From: Seminavis robusta
Lineage: Eukaryota > Bacillariophyta > Bacillariophyceae > Naviculales > Naviculaceae
Length of the DNA: 33,290 nt
Direction of reading: 5' to 3'
Assembly (NCBI GenBank): GCA_903772945.1
Contig: CAICTM010001243.1
Span: forward strand, 1 to 33,290
Part shown: positions 10,879 through 20,899 of the stretch, in pieces
Layout: the number at the start of each line of letters is the position of its first letter
Numbering within the stretch: the first letter of the stretch is position 1
Notes under the pieces: generated by a model
Told to the model about the DNA's origin: nothing
What the model saw: the letters and a program-made list of their open reading frames with translations, nothing else
The model's database searches: none
Program-made: the position numbers and the translations under genes

Positions 10879-12398
10879 GTAATACTACTACCGGTATGGG
10901 TAGTAATAAGAAAGCAAGGCACGAAGAGCCAGGAAAGGAAGGACACCGGTTGATGCTAGTAGTAGAATCTCCTGCACCAGTAGTAGTAGAAGAAGATCCC
11001 ATTGCCGTGTTTCCTCTGTGGCATTTGGTTGTGGATTTTCTAGATTTGGTGGATGTTCTGCAGGCCCGTCTCGTGTGTCGTCGTTGGAATTCCGGCTTGT
11101 GCCAGAGTACAAGTGCTAACGGCAGCAGTAGTGGAGTGTCGGTCCAGCAATGTGTCCGATTTCTGGATGCCATTCTGCAGCGACAAAATGTGGTCTTGGC
11201 GACAGGACACGTCCCTACTATGGATGCCCACTGGACGTTGGGGTTGCTTGCTTCTCAGCCCGATTGGAAACGACGAGAGCGACTGGCTTCGTTTCTTCTG
11301 GAGAGTGACGGCAGCAGCAGGGGTCACTTTGACAAGATGCTGTTGGTCCTGCGCGTGCTGCAACACTTACCATCTCAAATGGGCATCTGCTACAATTCCA
11401 AGTGGGGCCGTCATGCCTGGGCCATGCAGTGGAATGCCAACACCCACACCAGCGAACCCCGGATCTATCATCCGTCATCCTTCCAAGTTTGTACTACTCA
11501 AGAAGATGCCACTACAGCTACATCTGGCGATATCCCCACGGTTGTTGCTTCGGGACATGCCAATCTCTTCCAAACTACCCCTGCACGGCATGGACCCAAC
11601 AACGACTACGATATCCATAATACCCTTCAAATCGCGAAACAAAAGACAGAGAATGGCATACATGTAGTAACCGAGGAAACAATCCAAGAACGTTGGGACT
11701 TGAATCGTTACCATCATGATCCTTCCCTTCCCAACTTACCGTCTGATCTACGCTGTCCCCTGTGCTGTTCCGACAGAAGAACACTACAGCTCTCGGAGTT
11801 CCCCTACCAAAGCCAGCCCACTAACGGCGACGATTTCATTACTCCACTGGGATATCGAACAGCCAATGTACTCACATTGACGCCTGCAGAGACCACGAAT
11901 GACCATTCTAGTAGCAGCCCGTCGTACCAAGAATTGGCCATTCCAATCATTCGTTCGCAGGACAATCTACAGTCCACAACCATTCCACAACTTCACCCCA
12001 AACCACATCTCAAGCATGCCATGACGTTGCATTGTACGCACTGTCGACAATTTGCACTCGTGGCTCCGGCGGGCATGTGCTGGTCGTCCAAATTCCCTTG
12101 CAAGAGTCGATCCAAGACGTTTTCTATACACGAATCCACTACATCATCCACAAGCAAAACCGATATCAAAACGTGGATGGGAGGCATGTTGGTGCGCACC
12201 CGTTGCAGCGAACGAAACTGTCCCCGTCCCGTCTTTTGTCACGAATGTTCCCATGCGACCAGTCATGCGCACTATCCAACAACACAACAGCAACAACCAC
12301 CACCTCCCCAACTACAACATTCCTCACGCTGCGACCATTGTCATTTGGATTATTGTCCTGCACATGCATGGTTGTCCACTGTCTGTCATCATTGGTAA
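10863..12398 (+). CDS. F-box protein with Cys/His-rich C-terminus
   Basis: The 511-residue single-exon frame starts at ATG 10863 (or 10875, the fifth codon). Residues about 46-80 (DPIAVFPLWHLVVDFLDLVD, then VLQARLVCRRWN) fit the F-box, the helical motif that docks substrate adaptors onto Skp1 in SCF ubiquitin ligases. The middle is Ser/Thr-rich with no obvious repeats. The second half carries paired Cys/His motifs: CPLCC, LHCTHCRQ, CSERNCPRPVFCHECSH and CDHCHLDYCPAH. These would suit two or three zinc-binding knots and could be the substrate-recruiting part. It has no WD40, kelch or LRR repeats. The frame ends in CHHW just before an AT-rich segment. A coding-like stretch in another frame follows (about 12418-12525), so the true C-terminus is a little uncertain. 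The role is inferred from the F-box only. Confidence 0.7.
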   Translation: MNEWMSNTTTGMGSNKKARHEEPGKEGHRLMLVVESPAPVVVEEDPIAVFPLWHLVVDFLDLVDVLQARLVCRRWNSGLCQSTSANGSSSGVSVQQCVRFLDAILQRQNVVLATGHVPTMDAHWTLGLLASQPDWKRRERLASFLLESDGSSRGHFDKMLLVLRVLQHLPSQMGICYNSKWGRHAWAMQWNANTHTSEPRIYHPSSFQVCTTQEDATTATSGDIPTVVASGHANLFQTTPARHGPNNDYDIHNTLQIAKQKTENGIHVVTEETIQERWDLNRYHHDPSLPNLPSDLRCPLCCSDRRTLQLSEFPYQSQPTNGDDFITPLGYRTANVLTLTPAETTNDHSSSSPSYQELAIPIIRSQDNLQSTTIPQLHPKPHLKHAMTLHCTHCRQFALVAPAGMCWSSKFPCKSRSKTFSIHESTTSSTSKTDIKTWMGGMLVRTRCSERNCPRPVFCHECSHATSHAHYPTTQQQQPPPPQLQHSSRCDHCHLDYCPAHAWLSTVCHHW

Positions 12399-14177
12399 TA
12401 TTATATTAGACAGGAAAACCATGGAGACTATTGTAGATCCACTGGCGTTTGTGGAACTGGAAGATATGCATCCAACAAAGCAACAAACAATGTATCGGGT
12501 GTCAGTGGCGAACGTGCCGTTTGATTGATTTTTGGTAGGTTGCGTGATCCAGTTAGTTGGACATGTTCACCTCGACCGTTTGAATTCGTCTGCTAGTCTA
12601 GCTATGACATTGTAAAGAAAGCCTCAAAGGGTCCTCTCACTGTAATAGAACCAAATCTATCTAGCTAGCTATCAATCGCCAGTTACAACCCCGAGAATAT
12701 TTGCACGGTTGCTCTGAACTAATAACTGGAAGCAAGTGACCATCACTTGGCTACCACTCGTTTATTTTGGAGTCGAGTCGGTCGTGGTTCTCAAATGGTC
12801 TGTTTCACTACTACAGTATCGTAGCCACATCCACCGTACCGGTACGATAGACAGGACCAAAATCGATCGCTCCAGCCACCATGCGTTCTGATCGAAGTTG
12901 AGGGACCGTCTCCTCTCGTGGGCTGGCAACAAAGAAGATAGCGCTACTGTATGGCAGCAAGCAGAAAGACAACGCTTGGGACATCTTGGCAACGATTACA
13001 TGTAGAACGATCCTTACATCAGCAAGTACACTTTGTGTAGGCTACGGTATCAATGTCCATGGAAGGCTGACAAAGTCCATGGTGGGGAAAGTGCGTGAGG
13101 CTCCAAGGAGATCCCAGTCTCCACTTACTGTACCGGTACTGGTACCCAGGTACACTGTACGATGTACTACTCAGCAGGAAGGCAGACTTATTATAAGGAA
13201 ACCAGTTTGATGCCAATTAGACATTTTTATACCAAAGGCAGCCATCCCAGCAGACCTGCACACAGGTCCATAGTAGTCTATGGTGTCAAATCTAGCTAGT
13301 ACTAGTAGCAACTACTAGCCACCGGGAAGCTAGGAAGCCCCCACTTCATAGCTGTCTTCTCAGAGCTGTCTACTTTTCGGAGCTAGCTAGCTGTCTGCCT
13401 ACATTTTGGAGCTGTCTACCTGCACTACTACCGGTACTAACTAAGACAAGCACTGCTATTGATTACACATTCATCGGAACGAAACATGCACTGCTTCCAC
13501 TCATTCATTACAACAACCAGCCATGCAACTCTTCACAACAATCCGACTGTCCTCCAAGAAAAAGCACAAATGAACCAGGCACTATGGCTGGGCGGTACGG
13601 ATAGTTTCCATGCCAACCAATATAGGCACTGTTTCAACTTTGCAATAAAAGTAGTCGGAATAAGAATTGCTGTATGGGAACAATTATGGCCAAACCTGGT
13701 ATGGTGGCTCAAGCCAATGTTCTGATTATCAGGCATCTATCTAGCAGACAGGATCATCATGGTGCTTTCGTAAGCAAGGATCACTATTATTAGGAAGCTT
13801 TCGCTATAATGGAGACAATGACAAGCTAGCTAGCTACAGGAGAGGTGCGAATCCTTGCCATCGATATGAGTTTCGATATCTAAAGCTACCATATTAAATC
13901 ATTCACAGATACCAATACCGACCGGCACACTTCCAAATTGTTAGAGAACTCTATATCAGAAAAATGGACACCCACATAGTAGGAATCACCATCAAAACAC
14001 TAGAAATAACAAGGAGTGATGAATCCAACATAAAAGGAGGGAGGAATCCAATACAATAGGGGAATCGACTTTCCCCTGTGCGTGTGTGAGTTGTCGTATA
14101 GCCTCCCTTGGTACCGGTAGATTGTTCTAGTAGCACAGCCTCTAATGTTACCGTATCCAAAGGGATGAATCGTGTAG

Positions 14178-14850
14178 CCTCCAGTTGACTGTTACATTTG
14201 ACTCGATGACAATCGCTCAGGCTGATGATAGAGCTGGATTTGGCAGCACCTCTCCCGTAATAATAACCGAATCAACCTCTCTTCTCTTATCTGTCATTGC
14301 AATCGATTGATTCAACTGCAGACAACCGGTGACTTACCATTGATCTTCAATGAGAGATGACTTTCCAATCTTCACCTGAATACTTCTACGGATCGATCTG
14401 CTTGGATAGCCCCATCCCGCTCTTCAGGCAAAGAATGATCCAACACTTCGTTCAGTGCGGTTCAGTACCGACTCCAATCTCTTTACTTAGCATCGCTCCC
14501 GACCCCATTCTCATTATCTCATTATCCTCCTCTGGTTGATTGTTGCATTTCTTCATTGACTCAACGACGTTTGTTCAGGCTGGTAATAGAGCTGGAGTTA
14601 CATGTACCCGTACAGTATCGAAGCAGTCGTCTCCTCTTGATATTCGAATCGATAGATCCACTCTACAATGGCGTTGCACCAGCCGTCGGTACCAACTATA
14701 GTCCAGTAGAGAAAACAACATTAGATACGAGTGACTCTCTCACTCAGGATTTGATAGCAGACATGCGTGAATATTAATATTCACCGGCTTGGAACAGATA
14801 TTATCAATTCGAGCCGTCCAGTCGGGCCAAAGAATGATCCAACGTATCGA
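14178..14850 (+). repeat. Degenerate direct duplication, unit about 350-400 bp
   Basis: The segment starting at about 14178 (CCTCCAGTTGACTGTTACAT) recurs diverged at about 14528 (CCTCTGGTTGATTGTTGCAT). Both are followed by TCAGGCTG(A/G)T(A)ATAGAGCTGGA-like sequence. Further on, the 14-mer AAGAATGATCCAAC occurs at about 14431 and again at about 14830. Spacing between the pairs is 350-400 bases, so the copies have picked up indels. No function is visible. Confidence 0.5.
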
Positions 14851-14933
14851 TCCCAGAGTGGTGATACAGCAGTAGCGTGGTACATGTAGCCTATCCATTC
14901 GCATTATTCAGCCACTGTCATTGCCTCAATATC

Positions 14934-14970
14934 CAGCCATGCAGCCATGCAGCCATGCAGCCATGCAGCC
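14934..14970 (+). repeat. 8-bp tandem repeat (GCAGCCAT)n
   Basis: The unit GCAGCCAT is repeated about four and a half times without interruption. It lies in non-coding DNA. Confidence 0.9.
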
Positions 14971-15239
14971 AAGCTTTGGCTAATAAAAGTCAGCACACAA
15001 GCAAGAGAACCGCATCAACTGAAGCAACACGCTGGCTTTATCTCCACCAACAATGTTGATACAGTGGACAGAGTGATCAGTGATCAGTGCCTGACAACAA
15101 CACACAATGTCGGAGCATCCCAGCATCCCAGCATCCGAGGTGGGAGCGTTGGAGCATCAGATGAGCACATAATCTGAAGAAGGCATCTCTCTTTGAGAAG
15201 AAAGCATCTGCCATTTGGCTGTCACACCGTTGGTGTTTC

Positions 15240-15532
15240 TTTTTGGCAGGGGTCCCCTTTTCTCTCCAACTCTTTTCTAGCTAGCCTACCCCCTTTCAAT
15301 TTTTGACTTTTTGGAAAGATCAATACCAGTTGTAGATCGCCCCCACCTGTTTTCTTCCCATAGCTTTTTCAAAGCTGTTGTGATCAGATATGTCATGGCT
15401 ACTTGATTCTGTGTAACCGTCAATAGGTGTGTGCTTTACCATGGCTGTGCCAACCTGCTCAAAAGCCTCCGTATACCTTATTGAAAAATTGGTCCTGCCA
15501 CTGATGTTTTGATAGTGGTGCCCTGCCAAAAA
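15240..15532. repeat. Possible MITE-like segment bounded by a 12-bp inverted repeat
   Basis: TTTTTGGCAGGG at 15240-15251 is matched by its exact reverse complement CCCTGCCAAAAA at 15521-15532, enclosing about 290 bp of non-coding DNA. The flanks show no clear target-site duplication, so this could be chance or an old miniature element. Confidence 0.3.
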
Positions 15533-15840
15533 ATGTTTTAACTAGCCCCCTTTGAAACCCCTATCATTAAGTCGTGAGGAAACCTCACGGTTTGTGGTTG
15601 TCCCCGAGCTGTTCGCATCCATGGTTTCAGTGTCCAGGCTCCATGGTGGGAGCGCCGTGACTTTTTCGTGCCGTCTTTTTGGTCTTCGGCCCTTCCGTGA
15701 TCTCGTGATATTCCGTTGATTGAAGTTGTGCGTCATCATAGTTGAAGTTGTGCGTCTTCGTCAGCTGGCGATTCCACCGGCACCCCACCTGTACAGCTGT
15801 ACCCTACACGTGTACCGGACATGTACACGTATTGGTACCG

Positions 15841-15860
15841 GTACTATTTTAAAATAGTAC
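15841..15860. repeat. Perfect 20-bp palindrome
   Basis: GTACTATTTTAAAATAGTAC is a perfect palindrome with an AT-rich centre. It is preceded by further palindromic words (ACACGTGT, ACATGT, GGTACCGGTAC) between about 15795 and 15840. It could form a cruciform or bind a dimeric factor. No gene starts within 1 kb downstream. Confidence 0.8.
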
Positions 15861-16938
15861 GGTGTAGATTAACTTAATAACAGCGGTCAGGATGGCAATT
15901 TCAGGGCAGAGAGTGGATCAGAAGAGAAACTTGATTATTTGCAGGTCAGTTACAAATGCAGCTAGCTTGAAACAGAAGTCTGGAGCCGAAGGTTCACTCC
16001 TGCAGTATCAAATTCTACCTACCGGTCGGAAGCTGATATTATGTGAAGCTATTCGAGAAAAAGATTGGGATTGGTCCTCGAAGGCCTAAAAACTACCTAC
16101 AAACTAGCAAGGTGGGCGTTGGCTGTGATGGCACGAACGCGAAACAAACAAGAAGAAGGAGCAGAACTTTTCAACAAATGGCATGACTGGCACTCAGCCA
16201 ATCCCAAATAACTTTGACTTGAAAGAATGGCTTCTGCGTCGATAGAAGCAAGAGGTCGAAAAACAAGTAATAACAAGTAGACCAATTCACTTATTAGATT
16301 CTATTGCTCCAAAACACGGGAGAGGATTTGGGGATCCAGGGATACCATAGCACGCAAGGGTAGATAGAAGGTGTGATGCGGGTTCCTACTAACTGATAGC
16401 TAGTAGGAGCCGAAGAGAGGGAAAACAAGTGGACGGTACCGGTACATGCACAGCTACCCACTGTGAACTGGCTCTCTAGATAGCCAATGAGAGTACGGGT
16501 TCATTAAATCTCTGAGTGGTGGATCGAAATCTTTGAGAGGTACCGGTAACTAATTCTTTTTTGAGGCGTTTTTAGCGACGATTTAGGGTGTAAACTGGTC
16601 GGTGAAGTCTTTTCACCCCTGCTCACGTGAATTGGTTATGAGCTTATTGATCGAGGGCAGATCCCTCTCACGGTACAGGGAGTACGGTATCCAATAACAC
16701 GTCAGTAACCGCCTGAGAATTCTGATGGATGTACAGAGATGGGGTAATAAAATAATTTCATAAACAATGTTTTACCTAACCTACGCAAATTTGTATTCTT
16801 GACACAAACCAACTTTTACTGCACCAGAAAGAGTTTCACAGCACCGGTAACAGCGTATCACCCACCAAGGACCAGGACCAGGTCGTCCAGAAGACTGAAT
16901 CCGTGACATTTGGAACAACCGGATCGACGAGAGGAACA

Positions 16939-18054
16939 ATGGAATCTGAAGAAAAAGGTAAGAGTAAAGGAGTGTACTTGCGAGGCGGTACGTGGTCCGA
17001 CGAGGAAATGGAGTTCATGCTGGCGATGGTTAAAGAGTTCAGAGCAGGATCAGTTCCGATTAAGAAAGGAACCACGATGCGCAGTTATCTCGCAGGTCAG
17101 CTACGTTGCATCCCCAAGAGGATCTCCAAAAAGATGGAAAATTCCGACTACAATGGAAGACTCCTCTACGAGCCCGCCGTTCATTTTAGTGGCAAAGAGT
17201 TGAAGGAGCGGAGAGAGCGACTCGAGAAACTCAGGTTGAAATTTGAAGACGCCGTTGTCTTCTTGCAAAACAAGGACGACAGGTCATCCCGTGGATCCCA
17301 GTTTTTCTTGTATGAAGAGAAACCCAAGCCCGTCATCAAAGACATCCCATCGTCGCCAAGTTCGTCAAAACAAAGTCAGGAACAGGCAACTGACGACAAG
17401 ACAACAAAACAGGCAACTGTTGGTATCAAGGGTGCAACTGACGGTATCAAGGGTGCATCTCGCAGTATCGAGCGTGCAATAGCGTCCGCAGTCCTTCCTC
17501 AAGATCCATTTCGTGACCCTTTCATTCCAGCATCGAGGGATCCCCTTTTGCCCGTCCCCCGGGCCTCCATGATTGCAAACGCTCGGCTCTCCTCGGTACC
17601 TGTATGGCCACAGTACCTACCCGCAACGAGCAACGACCCGCTTGCATCCATGATACACCTAGCCCAACCTTGGGCCAATCCATATAATTCAATGCTTTCG
17701 ATGCAAAGATCAAGAATGCTAGCCCAAGGTTTGCCTCTCGAAGCTGGGGCGAGCATTGGACAATGTGCTACGTCCGGCGAAGGACAACTTCAAGTTCCTG
17801 ATGCGGCACATTCCGCTGTTCCAGATACCACTGTTCCAGATACTACTGTTCCAGATACCACTGTTCCAGATACCACTGAGGACTTGGCTACGGTCCTTGC
17901 AAGAAATATAAAATCCAAGGAATGGCACCGAGCAGATGCCACTGACGACTTGGCTACGGTCCTGGCAAGAAATCTAAAATCCAGGGAAGGACAACGATCT
18001 TCATTGGATCCACCTGCCCCCAAACGACAAAGAAGGGAGTCAAGACGGGGGTAG
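16939..18054 (+). CDS. SANT/Myb-like domain protein, probably nuclear
   Basis: The first in-frame ATG is at 16939, giving 371 residues up to TAG 18052-18054; the frame stays open a little upstream but without an ATG. Residues about 17-80 (GGTWSDEEMEFMLAMVKEF, then GTTMRSYLAGQLRC, PKRISKK) have the W-x2-EE opening and helix pattern of SANT/Myb-like domains. I recall similar GTWT-x2-EE...GTTLRxFL...PMRISKK domains from diatom proteins of unknown function. After it come a charged helix (KELKERRERLEKLRLKFED), a Ser/Gln/Thr-rich disordered region, repeats (IKGAT x2; VPDTT x4 at 17818-17877; a DLATVLARN(I/L)KS pair at 17884-17925 and 17947-17988) and a basic end KRQRRESRRG that fits a nuclear localisation signal. 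A DNA- or chromatin-associated role is likely but not shown. Confidence 0.65.
   Translation: MESEEKGKSKGVYLRGGTWSDEEMEFMLAMVKEFRAGSVPIKKGTTMRSYLAGQLRCIPKRISKKMENSDYNGRLLYEPAVHFSGKELKERRERLEKLRLKFEDAVVFLQNKDDRSSRGSQFFLYEEKPKPVIKDIPSSPSSSKQSQEQATDDKTTKQATVGIKGATDGIKGASRSIERAIASAVLPQDPFRDPFIPASRDPLLPVPRASMIANARLSSVPVWPQYLPATSNDPLASMIHLAQPWANPYNSMLSMQRSRMLAQGLPLEAGASIGQCATSGEGQLQVPDAAHSAVPDTTVPDTTVPDTTVPDTTEDLATVLARNIKSKEWHRADATDDLATVLARNLKSREGQRSSLDPPAPKRQRRESRRG
17818..17877 (+). repeat. Four 15-bp tandem units inside the SANT-like gene
   Basis: GTTCCAGATACCACT is repeated four times with one substitution and encodes VPDTT x4. The length is a multiple of three, so copy-number change keeps the frame. 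Confidence 0.9.
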
Positions 18055-18569
18055 ATAGCTCTGCAGAAAGTTGGTGATGGAAAGGTAGAAGGTTGTTTGG
18101 GTTTGTGTAATCTTTTGAATGAATCAAGTTGAAAATACTTTGATTCCCCTCTATAATTTAAGGAATTGGTTTTTCGTGAACTTGTATACAGTTCTGTAGA
18201 AGCGTACTCTACCTAGCTCTATTAGTACGACTGTACCGTACCAGCTAACAGCTAGACTGACGGCATCCATCAGCCTGGGACTGTGGTGCAGACAAACCGG
18301 GGTCAGGAACATTGTTCCTTCAATCCGTGGACCTGACAGGTAGCGAACCCAGTTGGTTAATAGCGTAGCCGGCTTATAGTTAATCGTGGTACATACCGCT
18401 GGTCGCACATTCCCTCTGGATATCGTTTACCGTTCGCATTGTTTCCATCATGCAATCGTGCAGCCATGACCTCCCTTGCTTGGGTCCTCCACTACATGTA
18501 TATTATCCATGCTGACAGGAGTTGAGTCAAGTCTCCATACTTTTAGGAAAGCAAGGAACAACGTGAACT
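18055..18569. other. Intergenic region between the SANT-like and beta-repeat genes
   Basis: About 510 bp without a credible gene. The last part is probably the promoter of the gene at 18570. I saw no tRNA and no strong repeat, only two CAGC/AGCT-type short palindromes. Confidence 0.4.
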
Positions 18570-19580
18570 ATGTTTGTCGACTCTCTCTGGTCTCTGTTGT
18601 TTTTGCTGTTGGCTCTGACTGCCATAGTCAGGGCTGCCGAAGAAAGTGATTTTGTGGCTCTGACTCTTCCCGATGTTTCCTCTGTGACCAGCATTCGCAT
18701 TGCACGATCCTGTGGTGGATCAAAATTTGATATTCCCAAGACCATGTTCACCATTCGACCCAGTGAAGCCAACAGCACTAGTAGCCTTGAAGTCAAGACG
18801 TACCCTGCCAATCTCGTGACTGCCAGTGTGGACAATGAATTCTTGACGTTTACCTACAACCAAGATGTGGGACCCTCCGCCCAAGAAGGAGGTGTCCTCA
18901 TCACCATGCCGTATGACCAGCTCTCGGGAGTACAGGCCGCTACCAGCGAAGAAGTCCAAATTCTCCCCGGATTTACCAAAATTTTTTCACTTTCCGCATC
19001 CACCAGTGCCAAACTCACGGCTGATGGGAGTACACTTGTGGGCGAGGCATCGCTCCAGGTCGACGTGACCACGTCGGCAGAGATGAAATTCCTCTCGGGT
19101 CGACCCATTACCGGATTGGATGTCAGTACATCTGCGAATTTTGACTATCAGGGAGACTTGACTGGTTCCTGTAATGTGGCAACATCTGGCGACTTGGAAA
19201 TGAAGGGAAATTTGCTAGGACCCGCCACCTGCGATGTGACTACCAGTTCTGATGCCACCATTGAGGGCAGTCTCTTAGAGAATACTGTGATCAATGTGGG
19301 AACCTCGGCAGATCTCAAAGTCACGGGATCTGTATGGGGGAAAATTGAGGCCAGCACTTCCTCCGATGTGACTGTCACCAGTTGTACCAATGTCACACTC
19401 TCCACCAGTGCTGACTGCAATGAAAAGAATCCGGTGGACGAAACAGTGACAGTAAAGGTGGATCCACAGTCCTTGACATTGACGGGAACCAACAAATGTT
19501 CTGGTGCATTTGCACGTTACTCCAATCTTGTTTTGCTGCCCTCTGTGGTGGTGTCCATGCTGATGTTTGGGGGGTGGTAG
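18570..19580 (+). CDS. Secreted, probably GPI-anchored beta-repeat protein (DUF2807-like)
   Basis: The single-exon frame of 336 codons starts at ATG 18570 with a clear signal peptide (MFVDSLWSLLFLLLALTAIVRA). From about residue 140 to 282 it repeats a strand-turn unit of about 20-24 residues whose core is (V/A)xTSA(D/E/N)xxxxG: SASTSAKLTADG, DVTTSAEMKFLSG, DVSTSANFDYQG, NVATSGDLEMKG, DVTTSSDATIEG, NVGTSADLKVTG, EASTSSDVTVTS. This matches the style of the putative auto-transporter adhesin head GIN (DUF2807) domain, a right-handed beta-solenoid. The C-terminus has Ser/Gly/Ala residues (KCSGAFARY) and then a hydrophobic tail (LVLLPSVVVSMLMFGGW), as expected for a GPI-attachment signal. It is likely a cell-surface or wall protein. 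The family assignment rests on pattern only. DUF2807 is best known from bacteria, so transfer is possible but not shown. Confidence 0.7.
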   Translation: MFVDSLWSLLFLLLALTAIVRAAEESDFVALTLPDVSSVTSIRIARSCGGSKFDIPKTMFTIRPSEANSTSSLEVKTYPANLVTASVDNEFLTFTYNQDVGPSAQEGGVLITMPYDQLSGVQAATSEEVQILPGFTKIFSLSASTSAKLTADGSTLVGEASLQVDVTTSAEMKFLSGRPITGLDVSTSANFDYQGDLTGSCNVATSGDLEMKGNLLGPATCDVTTSSDATIEGSLLENTVINVGTSADLKVTGSVWGKIEASTSSDVTVTSCTNVTLSTSADCNEKNPVDETVTVKVDPQSLTLTGTNKCSGAFARYSNLVLLPSVVVSMLMFGGW

Positions 19581-19985
19581 GACTGTCAATTATGATATTG
19601 TGAAGCTGTTCCGAGCAAGAAACAGGAAGGAAAAGAGAATGCTGCCCGGGAGCTCCTACAGCAGAATCCGTGCAATTCGAGGCAAGGAAGGAGAAACAGC
19701 ACTCGTTACACACAGTGACAACTCTATATCCACTATTATTTGTGATTCACATCTTTCACTGGCTAGCTTGTTTGATCTGCGAATTCCAAATCTGTTGCCT
19801 CCGACCATTACACCCAACCATGGATGTCCCCCGCGGAATTGTGCCAGCCACCACAAACGAAGGAAGGAACGGGGCGGTGATGCCACATGCACCTCTAACC
19901 CATGGCATTCCCCGATTGACTTAAGAGGATCCAACAGCCATTAGGCAACACCCCTCTGACCAAGACGGAGAAATGTCAATCAGAA

Positions 19986-20682
19986 AATGAAGTCGACTGC
20001 ACAAAGCTATCAATGACTATGAAGCTTCCGTCCAAGGCACCTCTCAAGAAGCCTTGCAGTTACAGTCTCAGTCTATGCTGGGCAACGATCAACATACTCA
20101 TGTCACCAACACCCACAGCAACCCTTGCCTATTGCAACGGTTGGCAAATTAGCCTTGTTTCATCAGAATGGGCAATCAAGAAAATGGATTGGCATGTGGA
20201 GTCTCTCTCAATTAAGCCATCATCCACTGCCTCTCTACCACATGGCCATGCCCCAAAGGTTCCTTCCAGCTCGATTGTTCGGAATGGGAGGGCTTCAAGT
20301 CTCCACCAGGTTAACTCCTCCAGACTCCTCCATCAGTTGGGAGGATGACAAGCCCTGCCACATATATGACCACACAAAAGATCAGCTCCTGGGCCTCAGT
20401 CATGCCAACGCCTCTGATGCACTGCAGCTGCCCCTCAAGCTTCTCCGCCAGTTGAACAAATCTGATATGTTCCTGGGTACCCCCGGCTCTAGACCGGCAT
20501 TGGACTTGCTGGCACAGATGACGAGGACAACTGCTCATCATTCCGGCGCCCCCGTCCCCAAACTCGCCAGGTTGGACCGACTCTGTGCTTGGATAGACAA
20601 GCTACGCAGCACTTTGGGTTTGTACTCACGAGAATCATGCTCTGTTTACGCACAGAAAACCGCGACGACACAACATGTTTAA
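19986..20682 (+). pseudogene. Possible decayed or frameshifted gene of unknown type
   Basis: Two coding-like segments lie in different frames. The first, about 19986-20153, reads LHKAINDYEASVQG, then QEALQLQSQSM, and stops at TAG. The second, about 20050-20682, reads PLPIATVGKLALFHQNGQ and ends with helical stretches (DALQLPLKLLRQLNK, ARLDRLCAWIDKLRSTL) before a stop at 20680-20682. Neither has a good start; the first ATG in the second frame is at 20197. A frameshift between about 20090 and 20130 would join them. I do not recognise the family; a retroelement gag-like fragment is one option. It may equally be non-coding DNA with a chance open frame. The interval 19581-19985 shows nothing else. 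Confidence 0.25.
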
Positions 20683-20692
20683 CATTTGCATA

Positions 20693-20899
20693 TCATCTAA
20701 CATAGGTCCACTTGAGACCGTTACAAGTATCTGAGAAAAAGAAGCTGCCTTCAAGCAGAGGACGGCCAACGTTCATATCGAGAACAATCTGAACCGCCAG
20801 CCTACAAACTATAGCTGTGTCCAGTTCAGCGGCACCACATCGAATCGCAATGATGATACCTGCAGCCAACGCGAGCAGAAGCAACAGCAGCAACCACAT
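20693..20899 (-). other. In-frame transmembrane extension directly after the GNAT stop codon
   Basis: The TAA at 20902-20900 that ends the GNAT frame is followed without a gap, in the same frame, by ATG and 68 codons to the next stop. The first 20 residues (MWLLLLLLLALAAGIIIAIR) form a strong membrane segment; the rest is unremarkable. Readthrough would create a C-terminally anchored isoform. The Leu run comes from CTG/CTT triplets, so a microsatellite in the 3' UTR could also explain it. Confidence 0.35.

Larger units (their letters stand above)
12399..16938. other. Long gene-free region rich in short palindromes and repeats
   Basis: No frame here has a convincing start, length and composition. 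The stretch is dotted with CTAGCTAG runs (about 12660, 13298, 13383, 13825, 15280) and TACCGGTA-type palindromes (about 12838, 13132, 13431, 14112, 15835, 16438, 16540). It also has a degenerate tandem of GAGCTGTCTAC units at about 13350-13425 and the repeats listed separately below. Parts could be relics of small mobile elements. The last 150 bases probably carry the promoter of the next gene. Confidence 0.5.

Noticed and set aside
11053..11667. Second plus-strand frame inside the F-box gene
   Set aside because: It is an overlapping frame of a gene with a clear F-box and zinc-type motifs, and has Cys/Trp-rich chance composition.
12418..12525. Possible extra exon of the F-box gene (frame ending VANVPFD)
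   Set aside because: Joining it would need an intron of about 19 bases or a frameshift, and no acceptable splice pair of normal length was found.
14934..15140. CRISPR-like array
   Set aside because: The repeats are uninterrupted 8-mers and CATCCCAG words without spacers.
15240..15532. Calling this a definite transposable element
   Set aside because: The terminal match is only 12 bp and no target-site duplication is visible; kept as a low-confidence repeat only.
15892..16089. Plus-strand frame of 65 codons in the gene desert
   Set aside because: Short, isolated, no motif, and no support beyond being open.
18290..18420. tRNA-like folding segment
   Set aside because: There is no acceptor-stem pairing or proper T-loop (GTTCRANNC) in the right spacing on either strand.
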